Below, piece by piece: positions 43,981 through 54,960 of a DNA stretch of 64,000 nucleotides. The notes beneath the pieces were generated by a model. It did not search any database. It worked only from the letters and a program-made list of their open reading frames with translations, and was not told the DNA's origin. The stretch comes from Adiantum capillus-veneris (taxonomy: Eukaryota > Streptophyta > Polypodiopsida > Polypodiales > Pteridaceae). The stretch covers positions 39,054,037-39,118,036 of the forward strand of contig CM043966.1 of assembly GCA_014529385.2 (NCBI GenBank). The letters run 5' to 3'. The position numbers and the translations under genes are program-made. Within the stretch, counting starts at the first letter, position 1. The number at the start of each line of letters is the position of its first letter.

Positions 43981-45043
43981 CTGTGAGACCCATCTTCTCA
44001 ACGCATGAGTGTGTTATGACGCATATTTGGGCTCCACCATCCACATAACCTTGTCCCAAATTTTTTCTTTTGTGCCACACATCTACTATTGGACAAATGT
44101 CTAGTAGCTCATCCATCGCCAACACCTTTATTGAACCTCTCTCTGGCTCTTTCTCCATTGGGTTAACCATCCTCTTCCATTGTCGCTTTAGCTTAGGCAC
44201 CATCTCTATAAGCTTCCCAAAAGTAACATCTGCCTTCTTGCTTGTCAGATCCTCCTTCAAGTCATATCTTAATTGCCCATCCCCTAGTGGAAAATCTCAC
44301 ACATGAAACTTGCGATAAGCCCTTCTTTTCCTCTTGGCCTTGACATCCTCGCCTTCATGGCTCTTTCCTTTCTTCTTACTAGGACCTGGGACACTTCTTC
44401 CTTCCTTGTCCTCTGTGGTCCTCTTCCCAATAGGAATCACTAATGTATCCTCTAGCTTTGATGCCTTCTCCAACGTGACTACACTTAACACTTTTGTCTT
44501 TCCCTTTTACTCTTGGGTTAATCCATTGGTTCCTTCTTCTCCCTTGATTTCGATGCCATAATCATTTGACCCAGTTAGCACCTGTCTTGGCAATGGATAC
44601 ATGTCTCCCCCCATCCTTGGTGGCTTATCACATTGCGGACTAATGTGGCCCAACTCTTCACAATTATAACATGTGGGCGTCTGCCTCCAGAACCTACCAT
44701 TACTTTGTCCAACACCATTCTTAGGTCTTTCTTCACCTCCTGGCTGATTTGCAAACCTCCCTCGACCTCGATTATTTCCCACTTGACCTAGCATATTTAG
44801 GCTGAGATTCTTCATTAAATCTACCACTTGCCTCATGTCTTGCCTTAGCCCATCATCTTGCACTGCTGTAGTGACCACTGCTGGCATAACCTGAGGAGTA
44901 ACAGAAACCACTAGTTCATGATGGACCCGACCTTGCGAAGAATCCATAGGCTGAAATTCAAACCTCATGGGCAAAGACCACCCCTAATTGGCTCATTTTC
45001 CTCAACTTCCACTCTTTGCTCCTTGCTACCTTTTTCTTCTTTG
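43981..45043 (-). mobile_element. Antisense fragment of a third gypsy family (gag and protease)
   Basis: On the minus strand 44,974-44,507 encodes a gag end with a zinc knuckle CYNCEELGHISPQC preceded by NRGRGRFANQPGGEERPKNG. 44,491-44,297 is a basic linker (KKKGKSHEGEDVKAKRKRRA), and 44,260-43,931 holds ERGSIKVLAMDELLDI and then GQGYVDGGAQICVITHSCVE, a protease site of DGGA type. No LTR is present at either side. The copia text reads straight across it (DMVT to LPPLEAPIKHVCEG). A target duplication is not evident. Confidence 0.8.
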
Positions 45044-45880
45044 CCGCCTCTTGAAGCACCTATCAAACATGTCTGTGAAGGCTATGTTTTGGGGAAGATG
45101 CAACGTTCTAAGTTTCCAAAGGATGGTTCAGTTAGGGCCACATGCACGTTGCAGCTTGTGCATAGTGATGTTTGTGGGTCCATGCAAACTCCGTCCTTGG
45201 GCAATTACCTTTACTTCGTGACTTTTATTGATGATTACTCTAGGCATGCATGGGTGTGTCCGCTTAAGGCAAAGTCCAAAGTGTTTATGTGCTTCAAACA
45301 ATTTTTGGCTATGGCTAAAAATGTCTCAAAATGTACTTTGGGCACCTCCGTTTCGATTGAGGGGGGGAGTATATGTTTCATGAATTTAATGCATTTCTGG
45401 CTAGTCGTGGGATAAAACACCAATGTACAATGCCTTATACGCCTCAACAAAATGGTGTTGCTGAGAGGAAAAACAGGTCACTTATGTAAATGGAATGATG
45501 TATGGTCAAGAGTTAAGCTTTGCCACATTCTTTTTGGCTTGAGGCCATCATGTGTGCACTTATGTACTTAACAGGTGTCCTATTAAAGCTGTGAAATCTA
45601 TTACTCCATATGAAGCATGGCATGATAGAAAGCCTTCTATTAAGCACATGTGTGTTTTTGGTTGTTTGGAATATGCTTTGGTGCCACAAAAACAACATAG
45701 AGAATTGGATGATAAGGCTGTCAAATGTATTTTTGTTGGTTATAGTGCTGAAAGCAAAGTTTACAGGTTGTATCATCCACAAACAAAGCGTATTCTGGTT
45801 TCACGGGATGTTGTGTTTGTGGAAGATTTTGTTCAGCCCTTGCTGTCATGTACTAAAGACATTAATGTCATTTCATAGGA
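45044..45880 (+). pseudogene. Copia C integrase
   Basis: After EAPIKHVCEGYVLGKMQRSK come LVHSDVCGSMQTPSLGNYLY-FVTFIDDYSRHAWV (first two Asp residues), then a frameshift. Remains of the Glu-bearing NGVAERKN motif lie near 45,450 (CLIRLNKMVLLRGKT in the wrong frame; correct sense QQNGVAERKN). The end reads MCTYVLNRCPIKAVKSITPY, EAWHDRKPSIKHMCVFGCLE and CIFVGYSAESKVYRLYHPQT. Confidence 0.87.
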
Positions 45881-45996
45881 CATTAAAGACACTTTGTTGT
45901 CTCTTTTCAGTGGTGGAAGTTCAAGTGTAAATTCCAATGAGGAAAATGTACAGCCTATGGGGGTTTCTTAAAATGTTATAGATCAGCCTATTACAA

Positions 45997-47735
45997 ATGC
46001 AGATGTACATGATGTACTTGATGAGGAAAGGGATGAAAATGAGCAGGCTAGAGGTATGCCAAAATGGCTGGTGCATACATTGCATGACAATAAATTGGAT
46101 GCACCTTTGTCTAGTCGCACTCGTTCAGGCTCTCACCATGCATCTTATGTATCAGATTGTTATGCTTTGGCTATGTCTAGCTTACATGATGTTGAGGAAC
46201 CTCTGTCTTTTGATGAAGCACAAAATTCAAAAAATTGGATGGCTGCCATGCAATTAGAATATGATGCACTTATAGAAAATGACACATGGACTTTATGTGA
46301 TTTGCCTCCTCGCAAAAAGGCCATTGGTACGAAGTGGGTTTACAAGTTGAAACGCAAGCCGGATGGCGAGATTAATCACTATAAGGCTCGACTTGTTGCA
46401 AAGGGTTATGCACAACAAAAAAGCATAGATTAAGAAGAGATTTTTGCTCCCACTTGTTGTATGACTACTGTGCATTTTCTATGTGCATTGGAAACTCATT
46501 TTGGTTGGGATGTACATCAATTAGACATTGTTACTGCTTTCTTGAATAGTGACATATTTGAGGAAGCTTATGTAACGCAGCCTCGCGGTTTTGTCAAGAA
46601 AGGACAAGAGGATAAGGTCTGCAAATGTAACAAAGCTTTGTATAGGTTGAAGCAATCTCCTCGTGCTCCGTATGAAAAGGCTGACACTCATTTGGTCAAA
46701 CGAGGCTTTCGTAATAGTCCATCAGAAAGCACATTGTATGTAAAGCGTGAGGGTGGTGTACTTCTCATTGTGGTTCTTTATGTAGATGATTTGATGATCA
46801 CTGGACCAAATAAGAGACATATTGCTGAATTTAAGGCTGATTTGAATGCTACTTTCAAGATGAAAGATTTGGGGCTATTGCATCATTACTTGGGTATACA
46901 ATTTAACCAGTGTGATGGTGGTATTGCCTTGTGTCAGAAAAGTTACATAGAGACATTGCTATGTAAGTTTGGACTTGAGGATTGAAAACCTATTGCCACT
47001 CCCACGGAAACAAGTTTGAAATTGAGTCTTCATGATGATGGCGATCCTGCAGATCTCACTCTTTACCAAACTGCTGTTGGATGCCTCATTTATGTATGCA
47101 ACACGAGGCCGGATATTCAGTTTGCAGTCTCACAAGTCAGCAAATTTATGCATAGCCCAGGATCTAAAAATTGGCGGGTTGTCAAGAGGATTTTTTGCTA
47201 CTTGAGTGCCACTTTACGTCTTGGATCGTTTTATCCCAAGGAGGGATCATTATCACCAGACTTACATGCTTTTTTGAACTCAAATTGGGCTAGTTGTTTT
47301 GACACTCGAGTGTCCACAAGTGGTTTTTGTTTCATGCTTGGTAGTTCATGTATATCATGGTTGAGCAAGAAGCAACTTAATGTGGCCACTTTTAGTTCTG
47401 AGGCTGAGTACAGGGTAGTCTTCACAGCTACGGTTGAGTGTGTATGGGTCAGACGCCTTATGGATGATTTGGGTGTTGGATAGGACACTACCAACACTAT
47501 CTACACTGACAGTCAGATCGCATTGGCAATTGCGAGGAACCCAAATTTTCATGCTCGCACAAACCACATTGAGGTGAATTACCACTATGTCAGGGAAAGG
47601 CTCTTAGCAGGAGAGATCAACTTGTCTTATGTGCCAACATAGGACAGCCTTGCAGATCTTTTCACAGAGGCATTGTCTCGTGAGAAGTTCGAAGCTTTCC
47701 GCAAAGCTTTGGGCTTACTCCCCTTTGTGGATTGA
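45997..47735 (+). pseudogene. Copia C reverse transcriptase and RNase H
   Basis: RT starts with NWMAAMQLEYDALIENDTWT and TKWVYKLKRKPDGEINHYKA. One stop lies at 46,431 (KSID*EEIFAP). The main block 46,461-46,985 holds LDIVTAFLNSDIFEEAYVTQ, ALYRLKQSPRAPYEKADTHL and VVLYVDDLMITGPNKRHI with the YVDD catalytic box. After a stop at 46,983, 47,016-47,483 gives RPDIQFAVSQVSKFMHSPGS and RNase H. There the first Asp is changed (HAFLNSNWAS instead of DADWA), while SSEAEYR and, in the last part, IYTDSQIALAIARNPNFHA are kept. Two further stops (47,481 and 47,641) precede the end FRKALGLLPFVD. Confidence 0.92.
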
Positions 47736-47800
47736 TCATGTCCTTAGGACACTTGGTTAAGGGAGAGATGATGAGATGTTTGATGGGGATGTGTGTGCGA

Positions 47801-48170
47801 GAGAAAAGTTTAAAGATTCCTAGCACCCGTTCACCTAATCTCCCAACAATGATATCAAAGCTCATGGTTTGTGGTAATCGGTAACGTGATCTTACTTCTT
47901 GAAGACGAATATCAAATTAGCAACATCATACTTTGAAAAATTTGAGTGCATGGACAATTAAACAGCATATAATTGACACATCTTCCATCAAATTGGACTT
48001 ATCCACAATCATAAATGGTATGGCAAGCACTCAATTTCAAAAGCAAATTGCTAAATTTCATTTTGTGAAGATGGACGTGAGAGAAAATGAGAAGAAGGAG
48101 CTTTTGGAGAAATTGGACTAGGCAGAGATCTCAATTCAAAAATCAGGGTGCCTTGAAAGAGTGTTGGAAG
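47801..48170. other. Spacer with a short unassigned frame
   Basis: A 62-codon plus frame (47,933-48,121, KQIAKFHFVKMDVRENEKKE) looks mildly protein-like, but I cannot place it. Confidence 0.4.
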
Positions 48171-48746
48171 TGTTAGAGAATCTAATGCTTACTTTTAGAT
48201 TTAGCAGAAGTTAATATGGAAGGAGAGAGTTTTCCTAAAGAAAAAAATAGCAAGGAGATTATAGCTTGTTCCGGGAAGATTTCTTTACCAACTACACTTT
48301 AAAAGCACTAGAATCATGCGCATAACTCAAAGAGAATACACAATTTAGATTGACAACTCAATGAGGACCGGATTTACTTGGAGCCGATTCCCCCTTCAAA
48401 AAGGACTTGTTTTAATAATCTCATCGAATGAGAGCTTTGTTACAATACATACTCTTGTGGAGCCTTTCTCGAATTGGTTCTTCAAGATTCCATGTTATAA
48501 CCCTCCTTCCCAAACCCTAAACACCCCATCGTGGAGAAAGGAACTGCGGGAAAAGATGAAGATGAGGGTGAAAAAAGTATTTTTCAAGCAAGAGAATTGA
48601 TATTCCATGTATGATTGCTCATGGGCAAGCTCTTAGCATAGCTTAGTAATAGAATAGTAGAGATGGAGAAGAAGAAACTTTCATTGGCTTGGATTTACAT
48701 CCATAGCCAAGAGCTTGAGCATAGAGTCCATCTCTAGAGCTCCCAT

Positions 48747-48791
<45 letters not shown>

Positions 48792-49123
48792 CTTTGCAAA
48801 CTTGGGCACTTGAGAGAGTGTATGAAAGGAGAAAGAGAGCCAAAAATCCAACGAGAGTCACCTTACTCAATGAGGAGGGGGTGATCCAACCTTAGTCTCT
48901 AGCTTTTCCCTTTCATTTAATAAAAACCATAAACTTACCCTTTTGTCAATTAGCTCGGGTGCAAGACCTTTGCACAAACCTTGGAGGCTTATGAAACTAA
49001 CCTGGGGCTATATCCTACCTGCTAATTTAGGACTTTCTAAATTAGGGATGAACTTTGGTAAAAATAAAACTCAGTTTGGGCTTTAAAAATTTCACCTCTT
49101 GTGCAAAACCTTAGCACGATGCT
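48171..49123 (-). repeat. Left LTR (3' in element sense), internally deleted
   Basis: It begins TGTTAGAGAATCTAATGC on the plus strand and matches 50,143-51,427 apart from a gap of ~270 bp after AAAAATCCAAC (48,841-48,851). It contains a (GA)n run at 48,751-48,787. Confidence 0.85.
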
Positions 49124-50142
49124 TTTACCCCTTCTCTTCTCTCTCTTGGGTGGCAAGTTGTTGTCCTCCGTGTCAATAGATGGTGATGATGACGAAGAGG
49201 AAGAGAAGGAAGAAGGTGAAGATGGTGACCACTTTTTTCGCTTCCTCTTGCTAGGATTTCTTTCTCTCTTCTTTGGATTGGCATGAGAGGGAGTACTTGA
49301 TGACTTCCTCGTCTTTATGGAAAGACTAAGTGTTCGTCATTCCTGCCATCTTCTTGGGACAACATCACTTTCAAAGGTTGAAGGGGTGTCACTTTCATAC
49401 CTCTCCCTTGAAAGTTCAGCGCGCACTTCTTTTTCTTGAATAGTTTTCCAAGGAGGTCCTTACGGCATCTCTTCATTACCCAAAGAAAATCCTCTTATGG
49501 AGGTCTAACTAGGAGGCCGCACATGAATTTTCTCTTCTTGGGCACTTAAGGGAACTTGGGTTTGAAGAGCTTGAATTTGGCTTTGAACCTTTGCTTTCAA
49601 AATAGGATTTCCCATTTCTTCTTACAACTTGTCAACAAGATAGTTGACAACTCTGCAACCATCATCAAATGTTATACTGTGAGCCAAATCTAAGTTGTCA
49701 ATATCAATTACATTCTCTTGATTATGTTGGCCCATGATTGAATTTTCTTGTATGTGTCTGCTAACTCTTTCCTTGGCACTCGCAAAATGTTGGTTAGTAC
49801 TCCTCTTATCCTTTGAAAATTAGGACTTGAGTAACTACACCCATGGTTTAGAATATTGTTAATTGCAAAGAGTAGTGGAGTGGGTTTAGCAGTGCGAGGT
49901 TGGCACCGGGGTTCCTATCGAACAACTAATAGCTCAATGATGGTTAACAAGTCCCGAAAGATTCCATTATTAAGACCATAGATCGCGATGGTGTCACCCG
50001 TACCCCATAAACAGGAATACCAACAAAGTTAATAAATCCCATTCCCACTTACCCTATTGCAATGAACAAATCCAACCTTCATAGATTACTCAAGGACCTC
50101 TCTTCTTAGGCAAGAAAAGAGAAACATCACCTCTGATACTAA
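49124..50142 (-). pseudogene. Interior of the small LTR element with a decayed frame
   Basis: A minus frame from about 49,800 down to 49,150 reads NQHFASAKERVSRHIQENSI, DNLDLAHSITFDDGCRVVNY, one stop, then QIQALQTQVPLSAQEEKIHV. A mixed acidic/basic end follows. It might be a gag relic, but no zinc knuckle or W-F motif is visible. Confidence 0.4.
50131..50142 (-). promoter_or_regulatory. Degenerate primer binding site, Met type
   Basis: The minus strand reads TTAGTATCAGAG directly against the LTR, compared with TGGTATCAGAGC. Confidence 0.55.
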
Positions 50143-50765
50143 TGTCAGAGAATCTAATGCTTACTTTTAGATTGAGTGGAATTTAACTATGAAAGGAGAG
50201 AGTTTTTCTTAAGAGAAAGATAGCAAGGAGATTGAAAGTGGTGCCGGGCTGATTTCTTTACACAATCACGCATCAAAAATACTAGAATCATGCACATAAT
50301 CCAAAGAGATTACATAATTAAGATTGACAACTCGATGAGAACCGGATTTTCTTGGAGTCGTCCCCCCCCCCCCCCCCCCCCCAAAAGGACTTGTTTTAAT
50401 AATCCTCTCAAACAAAAGCTTTGTAACAATACATGTTTATGCTCTTGCAGAGCCTTTCTTGAATTAAGAAGATGTTGTTCTTCAAGATTCCATCGTATAG
50501 CCCTCCTTCCCAAACCCTAAACACCCCAGCGGGGAGAAAGGAACTGCGGGAAAAGAGGAAGATGAGGGTGAAAATAAGTATTTTTCAAGCAAGATAATCG
50601 ATAATCCGTGTACGCTTGCTCATGGGAAAGCTCTTAGTGTAGCCTAGTAATAGAATAGTAGAGAATAATAGAATAGTAGAGATGGAGGAGAACAAAATTT
50701 CATTGGCTTGGATTTGCATACATAGCCAAGAGCTTGAGCATAGAGTCCGTCTCTAGAGCTCCCAT

Positions 50766-50822
<57 letters not shown>

Positions 50823-51427
50823 CTTGCTTTGCCAACTTGGGCACTTGAGAGAGCGTGTGAGAGGAGAAAGAGAGCCAAAAATCCAACAAGCCCCTCCTTA
50901 TATGCTTGTGCAAGTGTGCAACTAGTCTTCAATTAGAATGCATACAACTTGACCAATGAGGTGGGAACACCTCATAATGCAACTCAAGCTTTTCCTACAC
51001 TTACCTTGTATGAAGAACTTGCCCCCCTCCTTTCTTTGGACTCTTCTTGGCAAGTAGAGCCACCAGAGACACTCACTCACACTTGTTAAGTTCACACAAA
51101 GCAAGTGTGTGCTACTTTGGACATGTAACCTAGACAAGGCTAGTAAACAAAGACTAGAATCAACTTACTAAATGAGGAAGGGCTGATTCAACCTTAGTCT
51201 TAGCTTTTTCCTTTCATTTAATAGAAAACATAAACTTACCCTTTTATTAATTAGCTCGAGTGCAAGACCTTTGCACAAACCATGGAGGCTTACAAAGCTG
51301 ACCCAAGGCTATAGCCTACCTGCTAATCTAGGACCTTCTAAATTAGGATAAACTTTGGTAAAAATAAAACTCATGCTTTGGGCTTTAAAACTGTTACCTC
51401 TTGTACAAAACCTTAGCACAATGCTTA
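50143..51427 (-). repeat. Right LTR (5' in element sense), full length
   Basis: Partner of 48,171-49,123 with ~270 bp more (50,888-51,160), which includes a minus-strand ATATAAGG at 50,903-50,896 that may be the TATA box. It contains a C run at 50,362-50,382 and a (GA)n run at 50,772-50,820. Confidence 0.85.
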
Positions 51428-51784
51428 GGAGGTTCCGCCAACAAGCTACTTCAAAACTTGCTAAATTTATACAACTTGTGGCAAGTTAGAATGTCGTCCT
51501 AAGGCTTCCTAGAATTCCTAATTGAACTCTAAAGAGTTATTTTAATGACTTGCTCTTAGCTTAATCACTTTCTATTTTTAGACTCCTATAATTGCTCTCG
51601 ATCATCTCCTTTGTCATGCACCTTTGATCGAGGTTGCCTGGGATACATTTATCCTTCCTTGACTTGTATCATGATTGAGCTAACTAGTTAGCAATTTCCC
51701 TTGCTCTTTTGTGGACTTTTTCCCTTTTGGTCCCAAGCCTTGACCCGTTGGTCCATTAGCACTTAATCAATTTCACTTGTTCTT
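51428..51784. other. Spacer without a recognisable gene
   Basis: Unique-looking AT-rich sequence with short frames only. Confidence 0.5.
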
Positions 51785-51808
51785 CCCCCCCCCCCCCCCC
51801 CCCCCCCC
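51785..51808. repeat. Poly-C run
   Basis: 24 consecutive C bases. Run length may be uncertain in the assembly. Confidence 0.9.
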
Positions 51809-51809
51809 A

Positions 51810-51960
51810 AGACAACAGGCTCCATGTCTCACTATGTCATGGATAGAGCACACAAAATTGAACGTGATATCTACCATGTGCTCTATGTCCCAAGCCCACA
51901 CATTCTACTTCTACTAAGGTTACAAGCATACTGAACTACTAACTATGTGAACATGAGATG
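51810..51960 (+). pseudogene. Copia-like protease-end fragment
   Basis: MDRAHKIERDIYHVLYVPSP followed by HILLLLRLQAY resembles the stretch after the copia protease (LYVP..NLLS). It is only ~120 bp long and isolated. Confidence 0.35.
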
Positions 51961-52199
51961 GCTACCATTGATGCTATTTCTAGCTTTAAACAACCATGAT
52001 TCGTTTCACTTGCTTGATCGATGATTTTGACTAGCATTCTCGCTAGTCTTCCTTTGTGATTGTACACATCGACACAACTATTCATCTCTAAAGTGGAAAA
52101 GATGACTTAGTTGATTAATTGCTACAACATTGGTAAGATTCACCTTAAAAATTCCCTTTTCATTATTGTACTCTCCTTATCCCCCCACGCTAAAGTACA

Positions 52200-52343
52200 C
52201 GAGGTCTTAATGAAGCCGAGCAGTGAGATCAACAGTGGTGGGTGGAGCACGGGGATCTCAAGGTGGCTGAGCAAATGAAAGGAGGTGAATTGAACCCGTG
52301 GCATGCCCGTTGGAAGGCAAACACCCTAACCACATGGGCGCGT
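52200..52343 (-). repeat. tRNA-derived SINE-like sequence
   Basis: The minus strand reads GCGCCCATGTGGTTAGGGTG (A-box-like, from 52,342) and, about 45 bp later, CCACGGGTTCAATTC (B-box-like, 52,297-52,287). Between them lies GTTTGCCTTCCAAC, close to the anticodon arm of tRNA-Gly(UCC). The acceptor stem cannot be closed, so it is not a working tRNA gene. A GC-rich body follows to about 52,200. A pol III SINE head is the best explanation; I did not find a second copy in this window to confirm it. Confidence 0.5.
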
Positions 52344-52731
52344 AGCTTTTGATGTTATCCAAGGCAAAACATACCATTATATGATAAACACAAATAGGCA
52401 AAAGTAAAGTCGGCCAACAAAAGTAAACTCGGACAACATTTGACGGTGCACATTGATTTTGAATCCTGCACACTAGTTGCCGGTCGTCAATTCAAGCCGC
52501 ATGTAATGCAGTGCTGCGGCTCCTTACCCCCATTGCTGTTGCAAAAATAATTTCTCATGTGCGCTCCAAGGTTTGGTCCTATACCTACACACAGCCTAGC
52601 CCTGCATAAGACGTAACTTACCTATGGACGAAATGTCCACTCGTTGTCAACAGATCAGTTACACACATTCGAATCTCATTGGATACACAGACTAGTGATC
52701 GTGCCAGGTGAAAGCTGCCCGTGTATCCCAT

Positions 52732-52732
<1 letters not shown>

Positions 52733-52807
<75 letters not shown>
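52733..52807. repeat. Compound (CA)n(GA)n microsatellite
   Basis: About 16 CA units pass directly into ~22 GA units. It lies 158 bp upstream of the ATG at 52,965 and may be in the promoter or 5' leader of that gene. Confidence 0.97.
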
Positions 52808-52810
<3 letters not shown>

Positions 52811-52964
52811 CCGGTTGCTCTGTTTTGGAACAAGAATTCTACTGGCTTTTCACGGACGAGGAGGGTCTAGCAACAACGAGGTCAAATGCAGGCATTTATG
52901 TGTGCTGATTTGTGAGCTGTTGGGGTCTTGCCTACCTTGCTTCGGGGTTAGGGGATCAAAGGCA

Positions 52965-53133
52965 ATGACGCGTGGACCCCAAGCATATGGAGAAGCCTCT
53001 TACTGGGACGAGCGCTACAAGCAGGATGGTGGCTCTTTTGATTGGTACCAACAGTTTTCAGGCTTGGCACCTTTGCTTCAAAAGTACATTCCCAAAACCT
53101 CGCGTGTCCTCATGGTTGGTTGTGGAAATGCCA
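52965..53133 (+). CDS. First coding exon of an EEF1AKMT4/METTL13-like SAM methyltransferase
   Basis: From the ATG at 52,965 the frame reads MTRGPQAYGEASYWDERYKQ, then GSFDWYQQFSGLAPLLQKYI and SRVLMVGCGNA. The YWD-RY and DWY motifs and the SAM-binding motif I (VLMVGCGN) are hallmarks of the eEF1A lysine methyltransferase-like group, which includes plant S-adenosylmethionine-dependent methyltransferases. The exon ends at GCCA|GTGAGT, a strong 5' splice site at 53,133/53,134. The acidic motif II and later exons are not found further on, so the intron is long or the gene is truncated by inserted elements. This is the only host gene text I recognise. Translation is undamaged, unlike the retroelements around it. 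Longer upstream frames reading through the microsatellite are not credible starts. Confidence 0.85.
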
Positions 53134-54115
53134 GTGAGTTTCTTGTCTCCTGAGCCCTTCTGTCCCTTTTGACTTTGTTGGTGAGAGTTTTGGTCTTTAG
53201 TTGGCATATTCTGAAACACAGGATCACATGCGAAACAAGTCGAGATCTGTTAGTGGATGAAATTGGGATGGGAGACTGGATAATTTAGACACTAGTGGTG
53301 ATATGATGTTGTAGTTGGCACATAGAATTAAGGATTTCGTGGTAGGCACTTTTGCTGCAGCTTTGGATGTTTAAGAGCGTTCGCAGTAAAGAGAAATGAC
53401 TTAAGCCTTCAAAGGAGCTCTACATTATGCTGGCAGGCATAGATGGGTTCATTGTAGTATGTAACTTGAGAAAATTCTTTGTTAATCCATAATGTTGCCA
53501 TTTCTCTGCATATGGGGTAGAATCTGTAACATTTCAATTGCAATAGTGCCCTCTTTGACACTATGATTTGTTGTATCCTGTGTGTAGTGTAGGATCTACT
53601 CCTAATGCCTCGAGAGCTGACGCATTGACCCTACCTTTCCCTCCCACAAACTGAACTTTTTCTTGTAGCCTAGAGGATGATTTATGTAGATTCTTCTACA
53701 TTAAAGTAGGAAACACATGCTTCTTGATTTGAAGTCTATTTCATGATTTGATATCAGTAGATTAAGGCTGTTGTTAATAGTTGCTCTGCAAAGTGAGGGT
53801 CCAAGGGTCCTTTTAAACCTACAAGGGATGCCCAAAAGCATCGGATTCAAAAGCCCTCCTAAAAAGCGCCTGCTATCAAAAGCTCACGCAAAACTGCAAG
53901 CCAATAAGCCATTGCAAAACGCGGAAATTTGTACAGCAGTGCCACGTGGCAGCTTGCACGATTTACGAAAGTCCATCTCAGACTTCAAACTTTGGATATT
54001 ATGGGTTTAGAAATTAGGCCCCACGGTTGGTGCTCCATAAGTTCTTAAAGCCCCGAGGTAAAACCTAACCCCTTTTAAGTTTTAGGCCTCTTGGCCACTC
54101 TTTTTGGGTTCTTTC
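53134..54115. other. Probable intron or degenerated sequence after the methyltransferase exon
   Basis: It opens with a GT donor and has no clear continuation of the methyltransferase. A 79-codon plus frame at 53,771-54,010 has a mildly protein-like composition but no known motif. Confidence 0.5.
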
Positions 54116-54960
54116 TTATTTTGTTCTTCTGGGTTCAGTTTCTCTAGTCCTCTTGGCCATTTCTCTTCTAGCTGGGCACACCATGTCATCATTTTGTGAC
54201 ACAAGTGCTTCTAGAACCCTAATAAGAACTTGGACGTGAGACTCTCCTCGTGTTAGTGAGTTGTTGCAGCAGGATGAGCCTCTCTTCGTGCTGTCAGTAT
54301 GTGGCGGCTTAGTCGAGCTGTGTACTGGAAAAAGGGGGTTCGAGTGATCGGTTGGAGCAAAGGGACCTCGCCAAAACCACTCCTTTGATCCCACTACAGC
54401 CGTGTCAAAGGGCGGCTCTCCCAAGCCCAGAGCCGCCAGTGTCTTGACCCCAGGTCGATCGAGTCAGGGTCTATGACACAAGTCCTCCCATTGGTGCCCA
54501 CCACTCGAATCCTCTGAAAACAACATTTAGCCACCTCTGGTGCCTCAACAGTCACGCTGTGGAGACGTTCCTCTCTCTGAATCTCAAAGAACATGCAAGA
54601 CCCTGTGTCTAAGTAGGCCCTAATTGCAATGAGAACCTCTAGTCGTGTGAAAGCCCCCCTCCAACGGGGAGCTGTGGGCACTAGATAGCCAAGGAGTACT
54701 TTGAGTGTCTGCAAAGAAGTAAACCACAATGTGTCTACAGCTAGCTGTATCAGGTGGCGTCACATTGAACTTGGCTAGCGGCCAAAGTGTCTGAATCAAG
54801 TCTGTCACACCCAGGTCCCTCTGTGTGGTGCGAGAACTCTAAAGCCTGGACCTGAAGCCAATCTAGGACTGCGTGCAGAGTCCACTTTGTGTGATCTCCG
54901 CCACACAGCGGGAAGGAGAAGCGAACTGCTGTATCCAAAAGCCTTGGTACCTTTGGCGGC
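54116..54960 (-). pseudogene. Unassigned minus-strand frames
   Basis: Three adjacent frames: 54,938-54,750 (MDTAVRFSFPLCGGDHTKWT, LHAVLDWLQVQALEFSHHTE), 54,729-54,394 (APEVAKCCFQRIRVVGTNGR) and 54,424-54,116. The first could be a gag start, which is an inference from composition only. They run head to head with the DUF4283-like ORF at 55,338. Confidence 0.3.

Larger units (their letters stand above)
41817..47800 (+). mobile_element. Ty1/copia element C with 5' LTR, gag and pol; 3' LTR lost
   Basis: A 5' LTR ending in CA, a Met-type primer site, gag with a zinc knuckle, protease, integrase, RT and RNase H lie in copia order on the plus strand. An antisense gypsy piece interrupts it at 43,981-45,043. 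After the stop of pol (47,735), AAGGGAGAGATGATGAGA looks like a polypurine tract and TGTTTGATGGGGATGTGTGT may be the first bases of a truncated 3' LTR. Confidence 0.88.
48171..51427 (-). mobile_element. Small non-autonomous LTR element with unequal LTRs
   Basis: Direct repeats at 48,171-49,123 and 50,143-51,427 enclose ~1.0 kb. On the minus strand the sequence next to the right repeat reads TTAGTATCAGAG, similar to the Met-type primer site, and a purine tract AAGAGAGAGAAGAGAAGGGG ends near 49,124, next to the left repeat. The minus strand is therefore the sense strand. The interior holds a decayed frame (NVIDIDNLDLAHSITFDDGC, KAKVQSQIQALQTQVPLSAQ). No enzyme motif is present. A target duplication is not certain (GGAAG/GGAGG at best). 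Confidence 0.78.

Noticed and set aside
52287-52343. A functional tRNA-Gly gene
   Set aside because: Acceptor and T stems cannot be closed and the variable region is abnormal; a SINE head or tRNA relic fits better.
52440-52560. A second pol III-like head with GGCTTGAATTGAC
   Set aside because: Only a weak B-box resemblance and no A box at the right distance.
52644-53153. A longer methyltransferase start reading through the microsatellite (from 52,644)
   Set aside because: The added N-terminus is THTHTH/RERERE repeat text; the conserved protein starts at the ATG at 52,965.
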